Of a stretch of DNA of 64,000 nt, positions 6,995-16,250 are shown one piece after another. The stretch comes from Candidatus Poribacteria bacterium (GTDB taxonomy: Bacteria > Poribacteria > WGA-4E > WGA-3G). The position numbers were made by a program, and so were the translations under genes. Location: positions 89,677 to 153,676 of the forward strand of contig VXPE01000041.1 in assembly GCA_009839745.1 (NCBI GenBank). The letters run 5' to 3'. The notes under the pieces were generated by a model, which saw only the letters and a program-made list of their open reading frames with translations, was not told where the DNA came from and searched no databases. Within the stretch, counting starts at the first letter, position 1. The number at the start of each line of letters is the position of its first letter.

Positions 6995-9193
6995 TTAATC
7001 TCGTGAACGTTTCAATTGTCCCCACTGCGTGGCAAGTTTACCTTTCGCGGAAACCAACCCTCTCAGGCGAACGGTCGCTAACGTCTGGCGTTCACCATCA
7101 AGAGATACGTCCTCAATTTGGTAATAGTAGACGAGGTTCGGCTTCGCCGTGGTATCTGTCCACGTGTAGGTGTTCCGTTCAGCGGTGGTGCCCGCCCCCG
7201 GAATTAGTTGGGCATTGATGACCTTGAATTCACCCGTCCTTGTTTGACCTCTCAATATATTGAATCCGGCGTTGTCCACTTCAGCCTCGGTCGCCCAATG
7301 AATGACAACCGTGCCAGTTTCGGTGCGATCTGGACGGAATTGAGAGAGTTCAACAGGCAGCTCGCCCCCTGCACGGATGCCGGGGCTACCGTGGTCGGTA
7401 CTGAGACCATACCAGGTGACCAGTCTTTTCCTCGATAGATACAAGAAACTGGTTTCTGCTGCGGGGATCCACCCTGTGCGTTGGGTGCCATCGTATGCTG
7501 CGTCTTTGCGGTATCTTCGGATGATTGAGGTGCGGTCGTCGGTTTCTGTCCAACCACTCGGCAACCTCCATGTCGGCTCATCGTTGCTCCGGATTCTCCC
7601 ATCAAGGTTGCCAATTTCATCGACGACGCCACCCCTCCCATCGACGAGTTGGATGTGGAACCCCTTCGTTGGATGTAAGAACGGATCCCGCCGCGTGCGC
7701 ATCCCAAATTCAGTGGCGAGTTCTGCGTAGACATCGAAAACGCGGGTCGGCACAAAATGAGCCTTATTTGATCTTTTATAAACGTTGTTTGAGTTTCTGC
7801 CCGTTACTGAGACGATCAGCACTGTCTGCCTCGGCGGGATCGTTTTTACGGTCCCGCTGTTTTTAAAATTAATTATTCCGTTCAGCGGATCCTCATTTGA
7901 ACGTAGATCGTTGTAGTTTTCAATGACTAACTCCCATCCATTACCAGTATCTAAGGCAACGGTTTGCGTTTTAGAACTATTGAAAAGCTCAATCCACTGA
8001 ATGTCATTTGTGCCACCATCGGTAGCGAACATGATTTCACTAATCGTCACGTTTCCTCGTCCGAGAGTGGTTCCTGGTGGTCCGGCGGTCGACGCGACCT
8101 GAAAACTGTGCGCAGGGGAAGGCGTTGCTGTGTTTTGGACGCCACCTGCGTCGGTGACTGCGTTGGCATTGACTTGGACTGTCACGGTTGCCGCATTGGG
8201 ATTGGGTGTGAGCGTTGCCACGTAACTATTTGTATTAGGAATTGCGAAGAGGGCGGTGATTGAGCCGCCGATGACGGTGACTTCATTCGGAATCAGCGCG
8301 GCACCTGTCTGAAGGGGTTCATCAAAAGTGATCGTTATGGGAAACACACCGCCGCCTACGGGAGGCGTTCCTGTAATTGTAGCGATGGGTCCGGTGGTAT
8401 CCACAGTGAACGTACCTTTTGGGAAGACATACGCGCCGTTCGTCGAGGGTTCCACTGTTATCTGCGTTATGGCGACCCCGGGACGAATTGTCACTGTCCA
8501 AACCCTTCTGGCAGCGTCAGGTGTGAGACTGTCAATAGAGCCACCGACAACCTTGAGATCGGCGGATGTCAGTGTAATTGCTTTTGTTGAGGTGAGTGTC
8601 ACCGTAAACGGCGCGTTGCCAGCAATGGACTCATTAGTGGACAGCGTGAGCGGTGGAGCTGCACTTCGAATTATGTGTACCACTATTTGGGCAGCCTCGG
8701 CAGTGGATTCTACCCCCTCACGGGTAAAATCAGGAGGGAGCACCCTACCCAAGGTGGAGGCAGCCTCGGCTGGTACATTTATAATGACCGTATTGACATT
8801 CCTCCCGGCAGTGACTCTCGTTGTATATACACTACGGTCAGCATTAGGTCGAACAGCAGAAGCTGTCGCCCCATCGAAAATAACATTGTTGCTGCCATCC
8901 ACAGCAAGAAGTACTATATCACCATCGTCATCAAAGCCGGTTACTGGAGTATTCACAGGTGGATCGCTGTTATCTTGAAATGTGATGGTTAGTTCAAAAA
9001 AAACGGATTCGGCTCTGAGACCGTATCTTTGAATGCCTTGCGAGGGATCATCTGACCCTCCAACATTTGGCACCTCATCTGGGACCGACAACTTCGGTGT
9101 TACCGCGGCAGTTGCAGGTGTCACAACGAAGGCAAGGCCGGCAACGAGTAGCACGGCAAAAATTGAGATAAATTTTAATTTATTGAACAACAT
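6995..9193 (-). CDS. Exported lamin-tail-domain surface protein
   Basis: A 732-residue secreted protein. Residues 1-29 form a signal peptide ending PATAA. Two or more bacterial Ig-like beta domains follow (for example the TLTSADLKVVGGSIDSLTPD and PITITFDEPLQTGAALIPNE regions, residues about 170-370). Next is a lamin-tail domain starting GNVTISEIMFATDGGTNDIQ with WIELFN. The last part is the VELSQF...VVIHWATEAEVDNAGFNILR module common next to C-terminal sorting regions, and the tail is GKLATQWGQLKRSRD. The tail matches the LamG proteins at 3703 and 43991. A strong GGAGGAGG lies before the ATG, and a terminator follows at 6911-6949. Probably cell-surface or extracellular; the role of lamin-tail domains in bacteria is poorly defined. 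Confidence 0.88.
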   Translation of the reverse strand: MLFNKLKFISIFAVLLVAGLAFVVTPATAAVTPKLSVPDEVPNVGGSDDPSQGIQRYGLRAESVFFELTITFQDNSDPPVNTPVTGFDDDGDIVLLAVDGSNNVIFDGATASAVRPNADRSVYTTRVTAGRNVNTVIINVPAEAASTLGRVLPPDFTREGVESTAEAAQIVVHIIRSAAPPLTLSTNESIAGNAPFTVTLTSTKAITLTSADLKVVGGSIDSLTPDAARRVWTVTIRPGVAITQITVEPSTNGAYVFPKGTFTVDTTGPIATITGTPPVGGGVFPITITFDEPLQTGAALIPNEVTVIGGSITALFAIPNTNSYVATLTPNPNAATVTVQVNANAVTDAGGVQNTATPSPAHSFQVASTAGPPGTTLGRGNVTISEIMFATDGGTNDIQWIELFNSSKTQTVALDTGNGWELVIENYNDLRSNEDPLNGIINFKNSGTVKTIPPRQTVLIVSVTGRNSNNVYKRSNKAHFVPTRVFDVYAELATEFGMRTRRDPFLHPTKGFHIQLVDGRGGVVDEIGNLDGRIRSNDEPTWRLPSGWTETDDRTSIIRRYRKDAAYDGTQRTGWIPAAETSFLYLSRKRLVTWYGLSTDHGSPGIRAGGELPVELSQFRPDRTETGTVVIHWATEAEVDNAGFNILRGQTRTGEFKVINAQLIPGAGTTAERNTYTWTDTTAKPNLVYYYQIEDVSLDGERQTLATVRLRGLVSAKGKLATQWGQLKRSRD

Positions 9194-9609
9194 GCGTCAT
9201 TTTCCTCCTCCAGGCGTGTTCAAACTCGGAAATATATTTGGGCGTTGATTTAGGTATTTTTCTCCTTAGATGTGGTTTCCAATTGTGCGCGAATTCTTAA
9301 ATTTTCTCCTGAAGTAAGGTAACGTTATTTTTCGTAAAGGCGTTACGAAACGGCACTAAAAAAAATAGGGATACAGGGTCAGAGGACGTGTGGGATCTCT
9401 TGTCTGAATCGCGGATTGACACGGATTTTACAGATTTCGCGGATTTTAAGAATTTTCTCGTCAAAGGTGTTGCTCACCGTGGCGGGAGTGCTCCTGTTTT
9501 AGTTTGATGGTGCGGTTGGGAAACCGCACCTACCTTGTTGGGGATCTAATAAAAGCTGGACGCGATTAGGAAACCTCGCCAGCGGCTGGTATGGGCTGTT
9601 AATGTTACG
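9194..9609. other. Intergenic region with palindromic repeat
   Basis: No gene is seen. It holds GGTGCGGTTGGGAAACCGCA (9509-9528, arms TGCGGTT/AACCGCA), a half copy of a related palindrome near 9563-9582, and the direct-repeat-like text GACACGGATTTTACAGATTT. The leader of the surface-protein gene occupies the left end. Confidence 0.6.
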
Positions 9610-10161
9610 TTAGAACTGGGCAGGGAAATTTCCGCGCGCAGCATCCATGACTTCGCTTGTAATTTCAGCGTAGCCGTTGTCTTTGGCGAAACTTTCAATT
9701 CCCATCTTCGCCATCGGACGGACAAACGCTGGGATCCGCTCCAAACGTTCAAGTGCCTCCGCTGACCAGACGAGACCGCTCGGTTCGACAGGCGCAGCCT
9801 CTTCCTGAAATGCCTCCGAGATGACACCCGTAAAGGGGCATTTGCCGCCCTCTTGTAGGGACGAGGTTGCCTCGTCCGCACCGGAACCCATCATTTCGGG
9901 GGAAAACTCGTTCGGTATCGCTTCGGTCTTTGCTGTCTCTAACTGTGAACGCACCATCTGCATCGGTTGCGCTGCTTCTTCGTTCCCACCGAGTTTGAGA
10001 TCCAAGGATTTCAGCATCTGGGTCTCCCACGGGTTCAGGAACATGGCGATCTCTGTAAAACAGTCGGGACATTCAAAAAGTGCTGTCACGGAGCCTTGTT
10101 CGGGACGGGTTACGTCCTTAAATTTCATCGCTGTGTCACAATCCGTACATAAGAACTTCAT
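9610..10161 (-). CDS. Zinc-ribbon protein with C-terminal PCP_red domain
   Basis: 183 residues. The N-terminal zinc ribbon uses CTDC (residues 5-8) and CPDC (residues about 32-35). A linker of low complexity contains CPFTGV. The C-terminus (residues about 131-175, WSAEALERLERIP to ITSEVMDAA) is a PCP_red domain (PF08369), the helical module at the C-terminus of ChlB/BchB of dark protochlorophyllide reductase. No photosynthesis genes are present. Three copies of the same domain occur in the fusion protein at 14318-16219. It lies downstream of the Mrp-type Fe-S carrier, which hints at a link with metal-cluster or redox proteins. Function unknown. Confidence 0.8.
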   Translation of the reverse strand: MKFLCTDCDTAMKFKDVTRPEQGSVTALFECPDCFTEIAMFLNPWETQMLKSLDLKLGGNEEAAQPMQMVRSQLETAKTEAIPNEFSPEMMGSGADEATSSLQEGGKCPFTGVISEAFQEEAAPVEPSGLVWSAEALERLERIPAFVRPMAKMGIESFAKDNGYAEITSEVMDAARGNFPAQF

Positions 10162-10374
10162 TTTTTAATTATTCCTTGCGGTTTTCTAATTATACCTTGC
10201 GGTTCGGTCAGGTGAATTAGCTACATTGCGTTACTCGGCGTAGAGCCCCCTGCGTGTTTTTACTTGGGGTTTTTGATAGGGTATTTCTGCGTATTTCTGC
10301 GCATTTCTGCGTATTGATGCAGGCTACAACTTCGGGCTAATCTCGTTCTCAACCAGAAACCTCTTAACTGAAAA
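10162..10374 (-). repeat. Dispersed repeat with duplicated RBS end
   Basis: Read on the minus strand this spacer ends AAGGAATAATTAAAAA next to the ATG at 10161. A second copy of that end (CCGCAAGGTATAATTAG) lies just upstream of it. The interior holds TTTCTGCGTATTTCTGCG, a motif shared with the repeats near 37930-38000 and 58310-58350. No gene is seen. Confidence 0.65.
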
Positions 10375-11253
10375 CTACTCAAAAAACGCTTGAACCTTTT
10401 CAGCCACCTCCATGAGTACCTCACTCGCAAGAGTGTCCGGGTATTCATCAAGATAGAGCGTTCCGTCGTCCCCAGAACGAGCGAGTCTCGGATCGAAGGG
10501 AACACTCCCCAAAAGATCCTGCTGGAATGCGGTGTCCAGCGTCTTATCAGTAGAAAAAAGCGGTTCCTTCTCACCGCAGTGCTGACAGACATAGAACGCC
10601 ATATTTTCGACAACACCGATGATTGGAACCTTGAGAATATCCCGCGCCATTGTCACTGATTTCTTGACGATGAGCTGCGATACCTCAGACGGGATTGTCA
10701 CGACGACCACACCTCCGAGGTCCGGGATAAGCTCTGCCACGTTCGGAAGCCGATCGGTTCCGGGCGGCAAATCCAACAGCAGATAATCCAACGTTCCCCA
10801 TTCCGTATCGGCGACGAACTCTCGGAGCGCGCCAACCTCCATTGTGCTACGCCACGTGAACGCATCCTTCTGGGTATGCGCATTCCAGAGGACCGGGGCA
10901 TCGTCTTCCGCCAAGAGTAAATCCATAGAAATCAGCTTCGTGCCGAGTGCGGTAACAGCAGGCTTGATGCCCGCGGGTGTGTATTCCAACGTAGCGTTAC
11001 GCACCCCCATCATCTTGGCAAGCGTCGGTCCGTTGATGTCAGCATCAACGACCCCGACAGTGCTCCCCTTCAGCGTGAGCGCGGTAGCAAGGTTTGCAGT
11101 GAGTGCGCTCTTGCCGACCCCGCCTTTTCCGCTCATAATCGCGACGGTGTATTTGACGGAGGCGAGCCGTTTCTGGAGTCGGTTCATCTGCGCCGTGACT
11201 TGTCCGATAATATTGGATCCGGCATCGTTTGGAAGTTCCGTGTAACTCTTCAT
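10375..11253 (-). CDS. mrp: Mrp/NBP35-type Fe-S carrier ATPase
   Basis: A 292-residue P-loop ATPase of the Mrp/ApbC/NBP35 family. The deviant Walker A is IMSGKGGVGKSALTANLATA (residues about 40-58), with DADINGPTLAKMMG as the switch region and LDYLLLDLPPGT as Walker B. FYVCQHCGEKEPLF carries the CxxC that bridges a 4Fe-4S cluster between subunits. Family members hold and transfer Fe-S clusters in the cytoplasm. The start overlaps the stop of the PQQ-repeat gene by four bases (ATGA), so they are translationally coupled. The many Fe-S and haem proteins of the neighbouring cluster give an obvious demand. Confidence 0.93.
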   Translation of the reverse strand: MKSYTELPNDAGSNIIGQVTAQMNRLQKRLASVKYTVAIMSGKGGVGKSALTANLATALTLKGSTVGVVDADINGPTLAKMMGVRNATLEYTPAGIKPAVTALGTKLISMDLLLAEDDAPVLWNAHTQKDAFTWRSTMEVGALREFVADTEWGTLDYLLLDLPPGTDRLPNVAELIPDLGGVVVVTIPSEVSQLIVKKSVTMARDILKVPIIGVVENMAFYVCQHCGEKEPLFSTDKTLDTAFQQDLLGSVPFDPRLARSGDDGTLYLDEYPDTLASEVLMEVAEKVQAFFE

Positions 11254-12521
11254 TTGGTGCCACCAATGGCATAGAGTGCCTGATAACTGCGCAGATAGAG
11301 TGTCCCATTTGCGAGAACAGGAGAGGCAGCGATAACTTCACCCATCGAATTGCTGGCAACAATCTCAAACGCACGTCCCGCCTTTACAACGGTGATAACA
11401 CCGTCCCGAGATGTGAGATAGACATACCCATTCGCATAGATCGGTGAGGCGCGATGTCGGTGTCGATGTGTTCGTTGGCGATAGAGTTGCTCACCGGTCT
11501 CGGCATCCAGACATATCAGATCCCCGTTTTCGCGACAGAGATACACTAAACCGTCATGGATAAGCGGAGAGGGGACATCTGGCGTGCCTTGTCGCAGTTT
11601 CCAACGTTGCCATTTGCTGTTCGTAATGTCGCCTTGTGCAGCCGGATCAATGCCCACAACGGGTCCGTTTTTCGCCGAAGGGACGACGATAAGTCCCTCC
11701 ATTGCAACGGGAGAAGCCACGAATCGGAGGGTATAGTTATAACGTTCTTTTGGATTCAAATCCCCGCACCGCCAAATTTCACTGCCATCCTCAAGGCTGT
11801 GAGCGGTGACATAGTCTGCCCCGTGGACGACGAGATATTCACGTTCTGCATCACGGTAGAGAATAGGGGAGGTATAGGCGTGTTCACACTCCTCGGTTGC
11901 GTCGCTGTCGCGTTTATGTTTCCATATCTCGTCCCCCGTCATTTTGTCGAGCGCCAGCACGAGCCATGCATTGCTGTGGATGAGTTGGATGTAAAGCCGA
12001 TCCTTATCCAGCAGCGGGGTTGTTGACATGACGAAATAGAGGTCGAACCTACCGTAGCGGTCCGCGAGATTGGTGTGCCACACCCGATTCCCATCGAAAT
12101 CGTAGCAGGCGAGATCCCCAGTGCCGAGGAACGCCCAGACGTGTTCGCCATCGGTTACGGGAGACGGTGCGGCAGAGTTGCCTTCACCCCCACGAACGAC
12201 GCGGTTGCCGCGTCCTAACGTCCGTTTCCAGCGTTCTTCGCCTTCGGTACTGATACACATCAAGACGAGTGCGTTACCTTCAGCAGAGGTGAGGAAAATT
12301 TTATCTTCCCAGACAACCGGGGTAGAGGCGGCATCACCGGGAAGTGGCAAACGCCAACGGATATTCTCGGTTTGACTCCACTGGATAGGCGCGTCGGTCT
12401 CTTGGCTGACACCGTCGTTGTTCGGTCCGCGCCACTGGTGCCAGTTGCCAGCAAAACCATTCGCGACAAGGACACACACCCCAAGTAGAAGTGTGAGTGT
12501 ATTTCTCAGGATATATTGCAT
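11250..12521 (-). CDS. Exported PQQ-repeat beta-propeller protein
   Basis: 423 residues with a signal peptide (ILRNTLTLLLGVCVLVANGFAG) and WRGPNNDG, the start typical of PQQ-like outer-membrane-protein-assembly-type propellers found widely in Planctomycetes and relatives. Repeated blades are visible as VVWEDKIFLTSAEGNALVLM, LLDKDRLYIQLI, LIHDGLVYLCRENGDLICLD and YANGYVYLTSRDGVITVV. The blades bear the A-x-D-xxTG-like AETGE step, so it is a scaffold or binding protein rather than a proven quinoprotein dehydrogenase. It is the first gene of a pair with mrp (four-base overlap). Confidence 0.88.
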   Translation of the reverse strand: MQYILRNTLTLLLGVCVLVANGFAGNWHQWRGPNNDGVSQETDAPIQWSQTENIRWRLPLPGDAASTPVVWEDKIFLTSAEGNALVLMCISTEGEERWKRTLGRGNRVVRGGEGNSAAPSPVTDGEHVWAFLGTGDLACYDFDGNRVWHTNLADRYGRFDLYFVMSTTPLLDKDRLYIQLIHSNAWLVLALDKMTGDEIWKHKRDSDATEECEHAYTSPILYRDAEREYLVVHGADYVTAHSLEDGSEIWRCGDLNPKERYNYTLRFVASPVAMEGLIVVPSAKNGPVVGIDPAAQGDITNSKWQRWKLRQGTPDVPSPLIHDGLVYLCRENGDLICLDAETGEQLYRQRTHRHRHRASPIYANGYVYLTSRDGVITVVKAGRAFEIVASNSMGEVIAASPVLANGTLYLRSYQALYAIGGTK

Positions 12522-12606
12522 GTTTTTAATTTATTGAATCTGGTCACTGCTCCATTACATTTCGCAGTGGTTCTCGGTTAATTCAAGACCTGTTTTAACG
12601 GTTTAT

Positions 12607-13200
12607 CTAAACATCAATACCAAAAATGAGGACAGGAATATCAATGTCAGCGACGCCACGCTGCTCTAAATCCCACACAAACTGCTCAAAATATGAGACA
12701 CCTGTAGACATATCATCGGCAAAAGATTTCACAGGGACAATCTCAATGCCAGCATCAATGTAGTCTAAGTTACGAAAAATGGTCATTTTCGCACACACGT
12801 TGTAGACCATGAATGCGTATTTTCCAAACTGAATCTCCACGCCAAGTCGCTCCTTCAGGAAGTCCATTTCTCGGTATGCCGGGCGCATTTGTTTAGGTGA
12901 ATATCCAGGACGGTAGTAGTCTGTTGAATAGTGACACGTTACACGTTTCTTCTGCCATCCTCTGGCTCCAAAACCTGCGGCAAAAGAGCGATTAAGGTCG
13001 GGCGGACTATACAACTTCTTACCCGGCATCGTGAGTTCCTTGCTTTCCTTAACTTTGTAGAGCGAGGCATCAACAACGGCAATAACATCCTTTACCTCTT
13101 GTAACAGGTAAGGGTGGGTCTCTTGAATAGAATGTCCATCATTAAATGAATACTCAGCAGCAATAATCACGATTGTTCCATCTCTACTATCTATTTCCAC
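12607..13200 (-). CDS. BglII-like type II restriction endonuclease
   Basis: 197 residues from a GTG at 13200 that overlaps the methyltransferase stop. GVEIQFGKYAFMVYNV shows the E-x-Q pair and downstream hydrophobic strand typical of the BglII family (PF09195). IDAGIEIVPVK and WDLEQRGVADIDIPVLIFGIDV extend the fold. In BglII the active site uses Asp84, Glu93 and Gln95; here the Glu-Ile-Gln trio is visible, but the preceding Asp was not aligned with certainty. If the specificity is conserved the site would be related to AGATCT, which is inference. The coupling with the methyltransferase supports an intact restriction-modification system. Confidence 0.78.
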   Translation of the reverse strand: MEIDSRDGTIVIIAAEYSFNDGHSIQETHPYLLQEVKDVIAVVDASLYKVKESKELTMPGKKLYSPPDLNRSFAAGFGARGWQKKRVTCHYSTDYYRPGYSPKQMRPAYREMDFLKERLGVEIQFGKYAFMVYNVCAKMTIFRNLDYIDAGIEIVPVKSFADDMSTGVSYFEQFVWDLEQRGVADIDIPVLIFGIDV

Positions 13201-14174
13201 TCCAAAGGCATCTGTGCTGCCCGTTCTTTTTTCGTTGGCTGGTGAATGGGTTTCCCTAACGGACGGAGTGGTAGTGTCCCCTCTGCAAATTTCTGTATTC
13301 TTTCACGCGTAATAGCCAGGTAGTTTGAATCTTGCTCAGCAGCCATCGCTTTTCGGTTATACTGCAAGGCAGCAATAATAGTAGATCCGACACCACAATA
13401 GGGGTCTAAAACGACCCCATCAGGCTGTGTGAGTGCTAAAACGCATCGCTGGACTAACTCGACTGGAAACTGGCATGGATGCTCTGTTTTCTCTGGATGG
13501 TTTGCCTTCACATTCGGAATATCCCAAACACCTTCTTCCCAATCCTGTTTGACCACATCCCAAATATCAGAAGGATTCTTACCAAGCGGGTTTCCTGAAA
13601 GTTGACCTTTCTTCGGGCCTTTGAAATGTCGCTTCCCGGGATATTTTGCGGGAACACGCACTGGATCGAGATTGAAAACATACTCATCATCCTTCGTAAA
13701 CCACAAAATAGTTTCATATCGACCTGAAAACCGCTTTGTGCAGTGCAACCCGTGATTAAATCGCCAGATAATCCGATTTCGTAATTTTAAGTCCAAGCGT
13801 TTGAAAATCTCATAAAAGTAAATATCAAGTGGAAATACTTCACCCTTCTGGACGTAATTCCCGACTTGCCAACAGAGACTTCCAGTCGTTGCAAGCACCC
13901 GAACTACCTCCACAATTACAGGCTCCATATCTTTTAGATATGACGCTAAGGACGTTTTTTTCTCGTATTTTTTCCCTATGTTGTATGGCGGAGATGTGAT
14001 GATTAAATCTACAGAATCTGACGGGATACTTTTTAGTAGTTCGCTACAATCCCCATCAAAGAGGACAACATCCACGTTAGTATCATAGGCATCTGAAACC
14101 GTAATCTGACGCGGTTCATTGAAAATATTCGTCGTAAATTCAACCGTCTTAACGCGAGAATCTTGGGATGCCAT
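13191..14174 (-). CDS. Type II DNA methyltransferase (amino-methylating, beta class)
   Basis: 327 residues. Motif IV is LIITSPPYNIGKKY near residue 57, and motif I is VVLDPYCGVGSTIIAAL near residue 255. Motif IV before motif I is the beta-class order. The SPPY form is most common in N4-cytosine methyltransferases, though some adenine enzymes share it. BglII's own partner is an N4-cytosine methyltransferase, which fits the endonuclease next door. It would protect host DNA. The endonuclease GTG start lies inside its last codons (ten-base overlap), so methylase is made first. The pair sits between the USP fusion and the PQQ/mrp genes as an insertion-like module. Confidence 0.9.
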   Translation of the reverse strand: MASQDSRVKTVEFTTNIFNEPRQITVSDAYDTNVDVVLFDGDCSELLKSIPSDSVDLIITSPPYNIGKKYEKKTSLASYLKDMEPVIVEVVRVLATTGSLCWQVGNYVQKGEVFPLDIYFYEIFKRLDLKLRNRIIWRFNHGLHCTKRFSGRYETILWFTKDDEYVFNLDPVRVPAKYPGKRHFKGPKKGQLSGNPLGKNPSDIWDVVKQDWEEGVWDIPNVKANHPEKTEHPCQFPVELVQRCVLALTQPDGVVLDPYCGVGSTIIAALQYNRKAMAAEQDSNYLAITRERIQKFAEGTLPLRPLGKPIHQPTKKERAAQMPLEWK

Positions 14175-14317
14175 GTCAATCTCCTAAGAATGTACCAATT
14201 CACAAAAGTTATCTACAACAGCGTAGTACTACTTATATTTTATAAACTTCTGTAACTTTTGTCCACCATATAAGACACGGAGCAAAGGAGTTTTCACGCT
14301 TTAGCGCAGAGGGGATA

Positions 14318-16219
14318 TCAGTCTTGGTTTGGCTCCTGATAATACTGCCCAAGCACTTCATTGGCGAGACTTCTGCCGTCCTCAATGACGCGTGCGGCGA
14401 AATCAAGTGTAACTTGGGTAACGTTATTTTCCTGCGCTCGTTGTTCAATCCGCGTTTGCGTGATATTCCGCATAAATCCGGCAGGCACTAAGTTTAAACG
14501 TTCGATTGCCTCCTCCGTCCACTGCACTGGGCTCTCAAAACCCTGAGCGACTCCAGTGTTCCCAGCGTCGGTCTGTGCTTGCACGGCTCTGAGTTCGGGA
14601 GCATCTTCACGGACTGCCGCCGCTTCTCCCATACTCTCGTTGATAATCTGGGTTGCAAAATCGTTTGTAATCGTAGCAATCTTTTGAGAACGTGCGGATT
14701 TCTCAATACGTGCCTTGACGTTTCGGCGCATATAACCGCGCGGAACCCCCCGCAGTGCCTTTTTCGCCTGCTCTGACCACTGGAGTCGCACGCCGTCAAA
14801 CGTCTCTTCTTCGGCAGTGCCGCCTTCGTCTACAGCGACATTCTGTAATGAATCCTTGTCAACCCTCTGAAAACGCTCCGGCGGTGAACTACAGACGGGG
14901 CATTTCACGGGCTGTTGGTTATGCGCGGCGTAACCACACTCGCCACAGATATACGTCTGGACGGCATCCGATTCCAGTACTTTTTGCTCAGCGATCTCCT
15001 TCGCGACGCGGGTCAACTTCTCAGAGGCACGCTGTGGCATAATCGCTTCCATTGCCAGATCAATGACGCTCTCGGTGATTACGGAATGCCCGCGCTCTAT
15101 AGCGAACCGATGGACGGCTGTCTTGGCGATGCCACGGACGAGCGGTGGTGCCTTCTCCATCCTATCCAATGCTTCCTGCGTCCAGACAAGCGTCTCCTCC
15201 GCTTTCACATCGATCTGTGGGAAATAACGTTGGCTCGATAAGAAGACGTTACAAGGTGCGAGGCGCAACAGATTCTCGGCGGTGCTACCGATGTCCATAT
15301 CCTGTTCACTGTGGACACCGATTCTGCCTAAGACGAGGAGCCACGGGTTCGTTTTTCGTGTGTATTGTAGGATTTTTTCGTAGGCTTTGCCATCAAGTAG
15401 GGTAATCTTTAAGGCGTAGTCGTGTTCCTCTTTTGCGATGGAGCGTGCAACCTCTAAGTGTGACTGATAGATTTTTGCCAAGCCTGTGTCAATTACCTCT
15501 TCGTGGAGTTGTTCCTGCTCTTTAAATCTGAAAGTCCGTGCGGCGCGTTCCGTGAGCACATTCACCACGGAATTGAAGACGATATAGTGTAGATACGGAT
15601 CGTAGACACCAACGGCTTCAACCTGTTTATTGAACTTCCGTCCGAGTTGTATCGCGGTTTTCAAGCCTGAGAAAGATTCCGGACTCCCATCGATTCCGAC
15701 AAGGATATTTCCTTCGCTCTCTTCAATCGGTTCAAGGTCCCGGACGACGAGTGTATCGGTATTGATACGACGAACGACGCGTTCACAGACACCCCCGATA
15801 AGACTATCCTTGACGGCACCCATACCGAGTGCCCCCATAATCACAAGATCGTAATCGCCTTCCTGAATATCCTCAACGAGTTTTATGTAGTGTTTGCCTT
15901 CCGGCATTCTCGGTTCAAATGGAATCCCAAATTCAGTGCACTTCTGTTTCATCACCTCAAGATAGGAATCCGAGATGAGTTGGAGCCCCATCGTAATGAG
16001 CGTGTCGTGGATACGGCGTTGTTTCTCCAGTTCGACCTCGTCCTGATATTCCTCTGGCAGGGTGTATTCCATCTGTTTAAAGCGGACATCGTGCATTTTT
16101 GCGGCGTAAACGTGCGAGCCTACCAATTGGGACCCGAACTGCCTCGCGAACGCAACTGATAGCGCGATACTCGCGTCGGAGTAGTCCGAATTGTCAACGG
16201 GCACATAGATTTTTTTCAT
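14318..16219 (-). CDS. Universal stress protein fused to three PCP_red domains and a zinc ribbon
   Basis: About 633 residues. Two USP domains come first (residues 1-160 and 170-330), each with the nucleotide-loop pattern G-x2-G-x9-G (GALGMGAVKDSLIGG and GRIGVHSEQDMDIGSTAENL). Three PCP_red helical modules follow, beginning WTQEALDRMEKAPP, WSEQAKKALRGVP and WTEEAIERLNLVP. Between the first and second lies a rubredoxin-like zinc ribbon (YICGECGYAA...CPVCSSPPERF, two CxxC). The start is set at MKKIYVPVDNSDYSD, with AAGGAAAAAAATA before the ATG; the frame is open 33 codons further up. It is the last gene of the oxidase cluster. USP domains bind ATP or sense stress, so this may be a cytoplasmic regulator or redox-linked adaptor; function unknown. 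Confidence 0.85.
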   Translation of the reverse strand: MKKIYVPVDNSDYSDASIALSVAFARQFGSQLVGSHVYAAKMHDVRFKQMEYTLPEEYQDEVELEKQRRIHDTLITMGLQLISDSYLEVMKQKCTEFGIPFEPRMPEGKHYIKLVEDIQEGDYDLVIMGALGMGAVKDSLIGGVCERVVRRINTDTLVVRDLEPIEESEGNILVGIDGSPESFSGLKTAIQLGRKFNKQVEAVGVYDPYLHYIVFNSVVNVLTERAARTFRFKEQEQLHEEVIDTGLAKIYQSHLEVARSIAKEEHDYALKITLLDGKAYEKILQYTRKTNPWLLVLGRIGVHSEQDMDIGSTAENLLRLAPCNVFLSSQRYFPQIDVKAEETLVWTQEALDRMEKAPPLVRGIAKTAVHRFAIERGHSVITESVIDLAMEAIMPQRASEKLTRVAKEIAEQKVLESDAVQTYICGECGYAAHNQQPVKCPVCSSPPERFQRVDKDSLQNVAVDEGGTAEEETFDGVRLQWSEQAKKALRGVPRGYMRRNVKARIEKSARSQKIATITNDFATQIINESMGEAAAVREDAPELRAVQAQTDAGNTGVAQGFESPVQWTEEAIERLNLVPAGFMRNITQTRIEQRAQENNVTQVTLDFAARVIEDGRSLANEVLGQYYQEPNQD

Positions 16220-16250
16220 TATTTTTTTCCTTTTAAAACCGTGATCGTTT

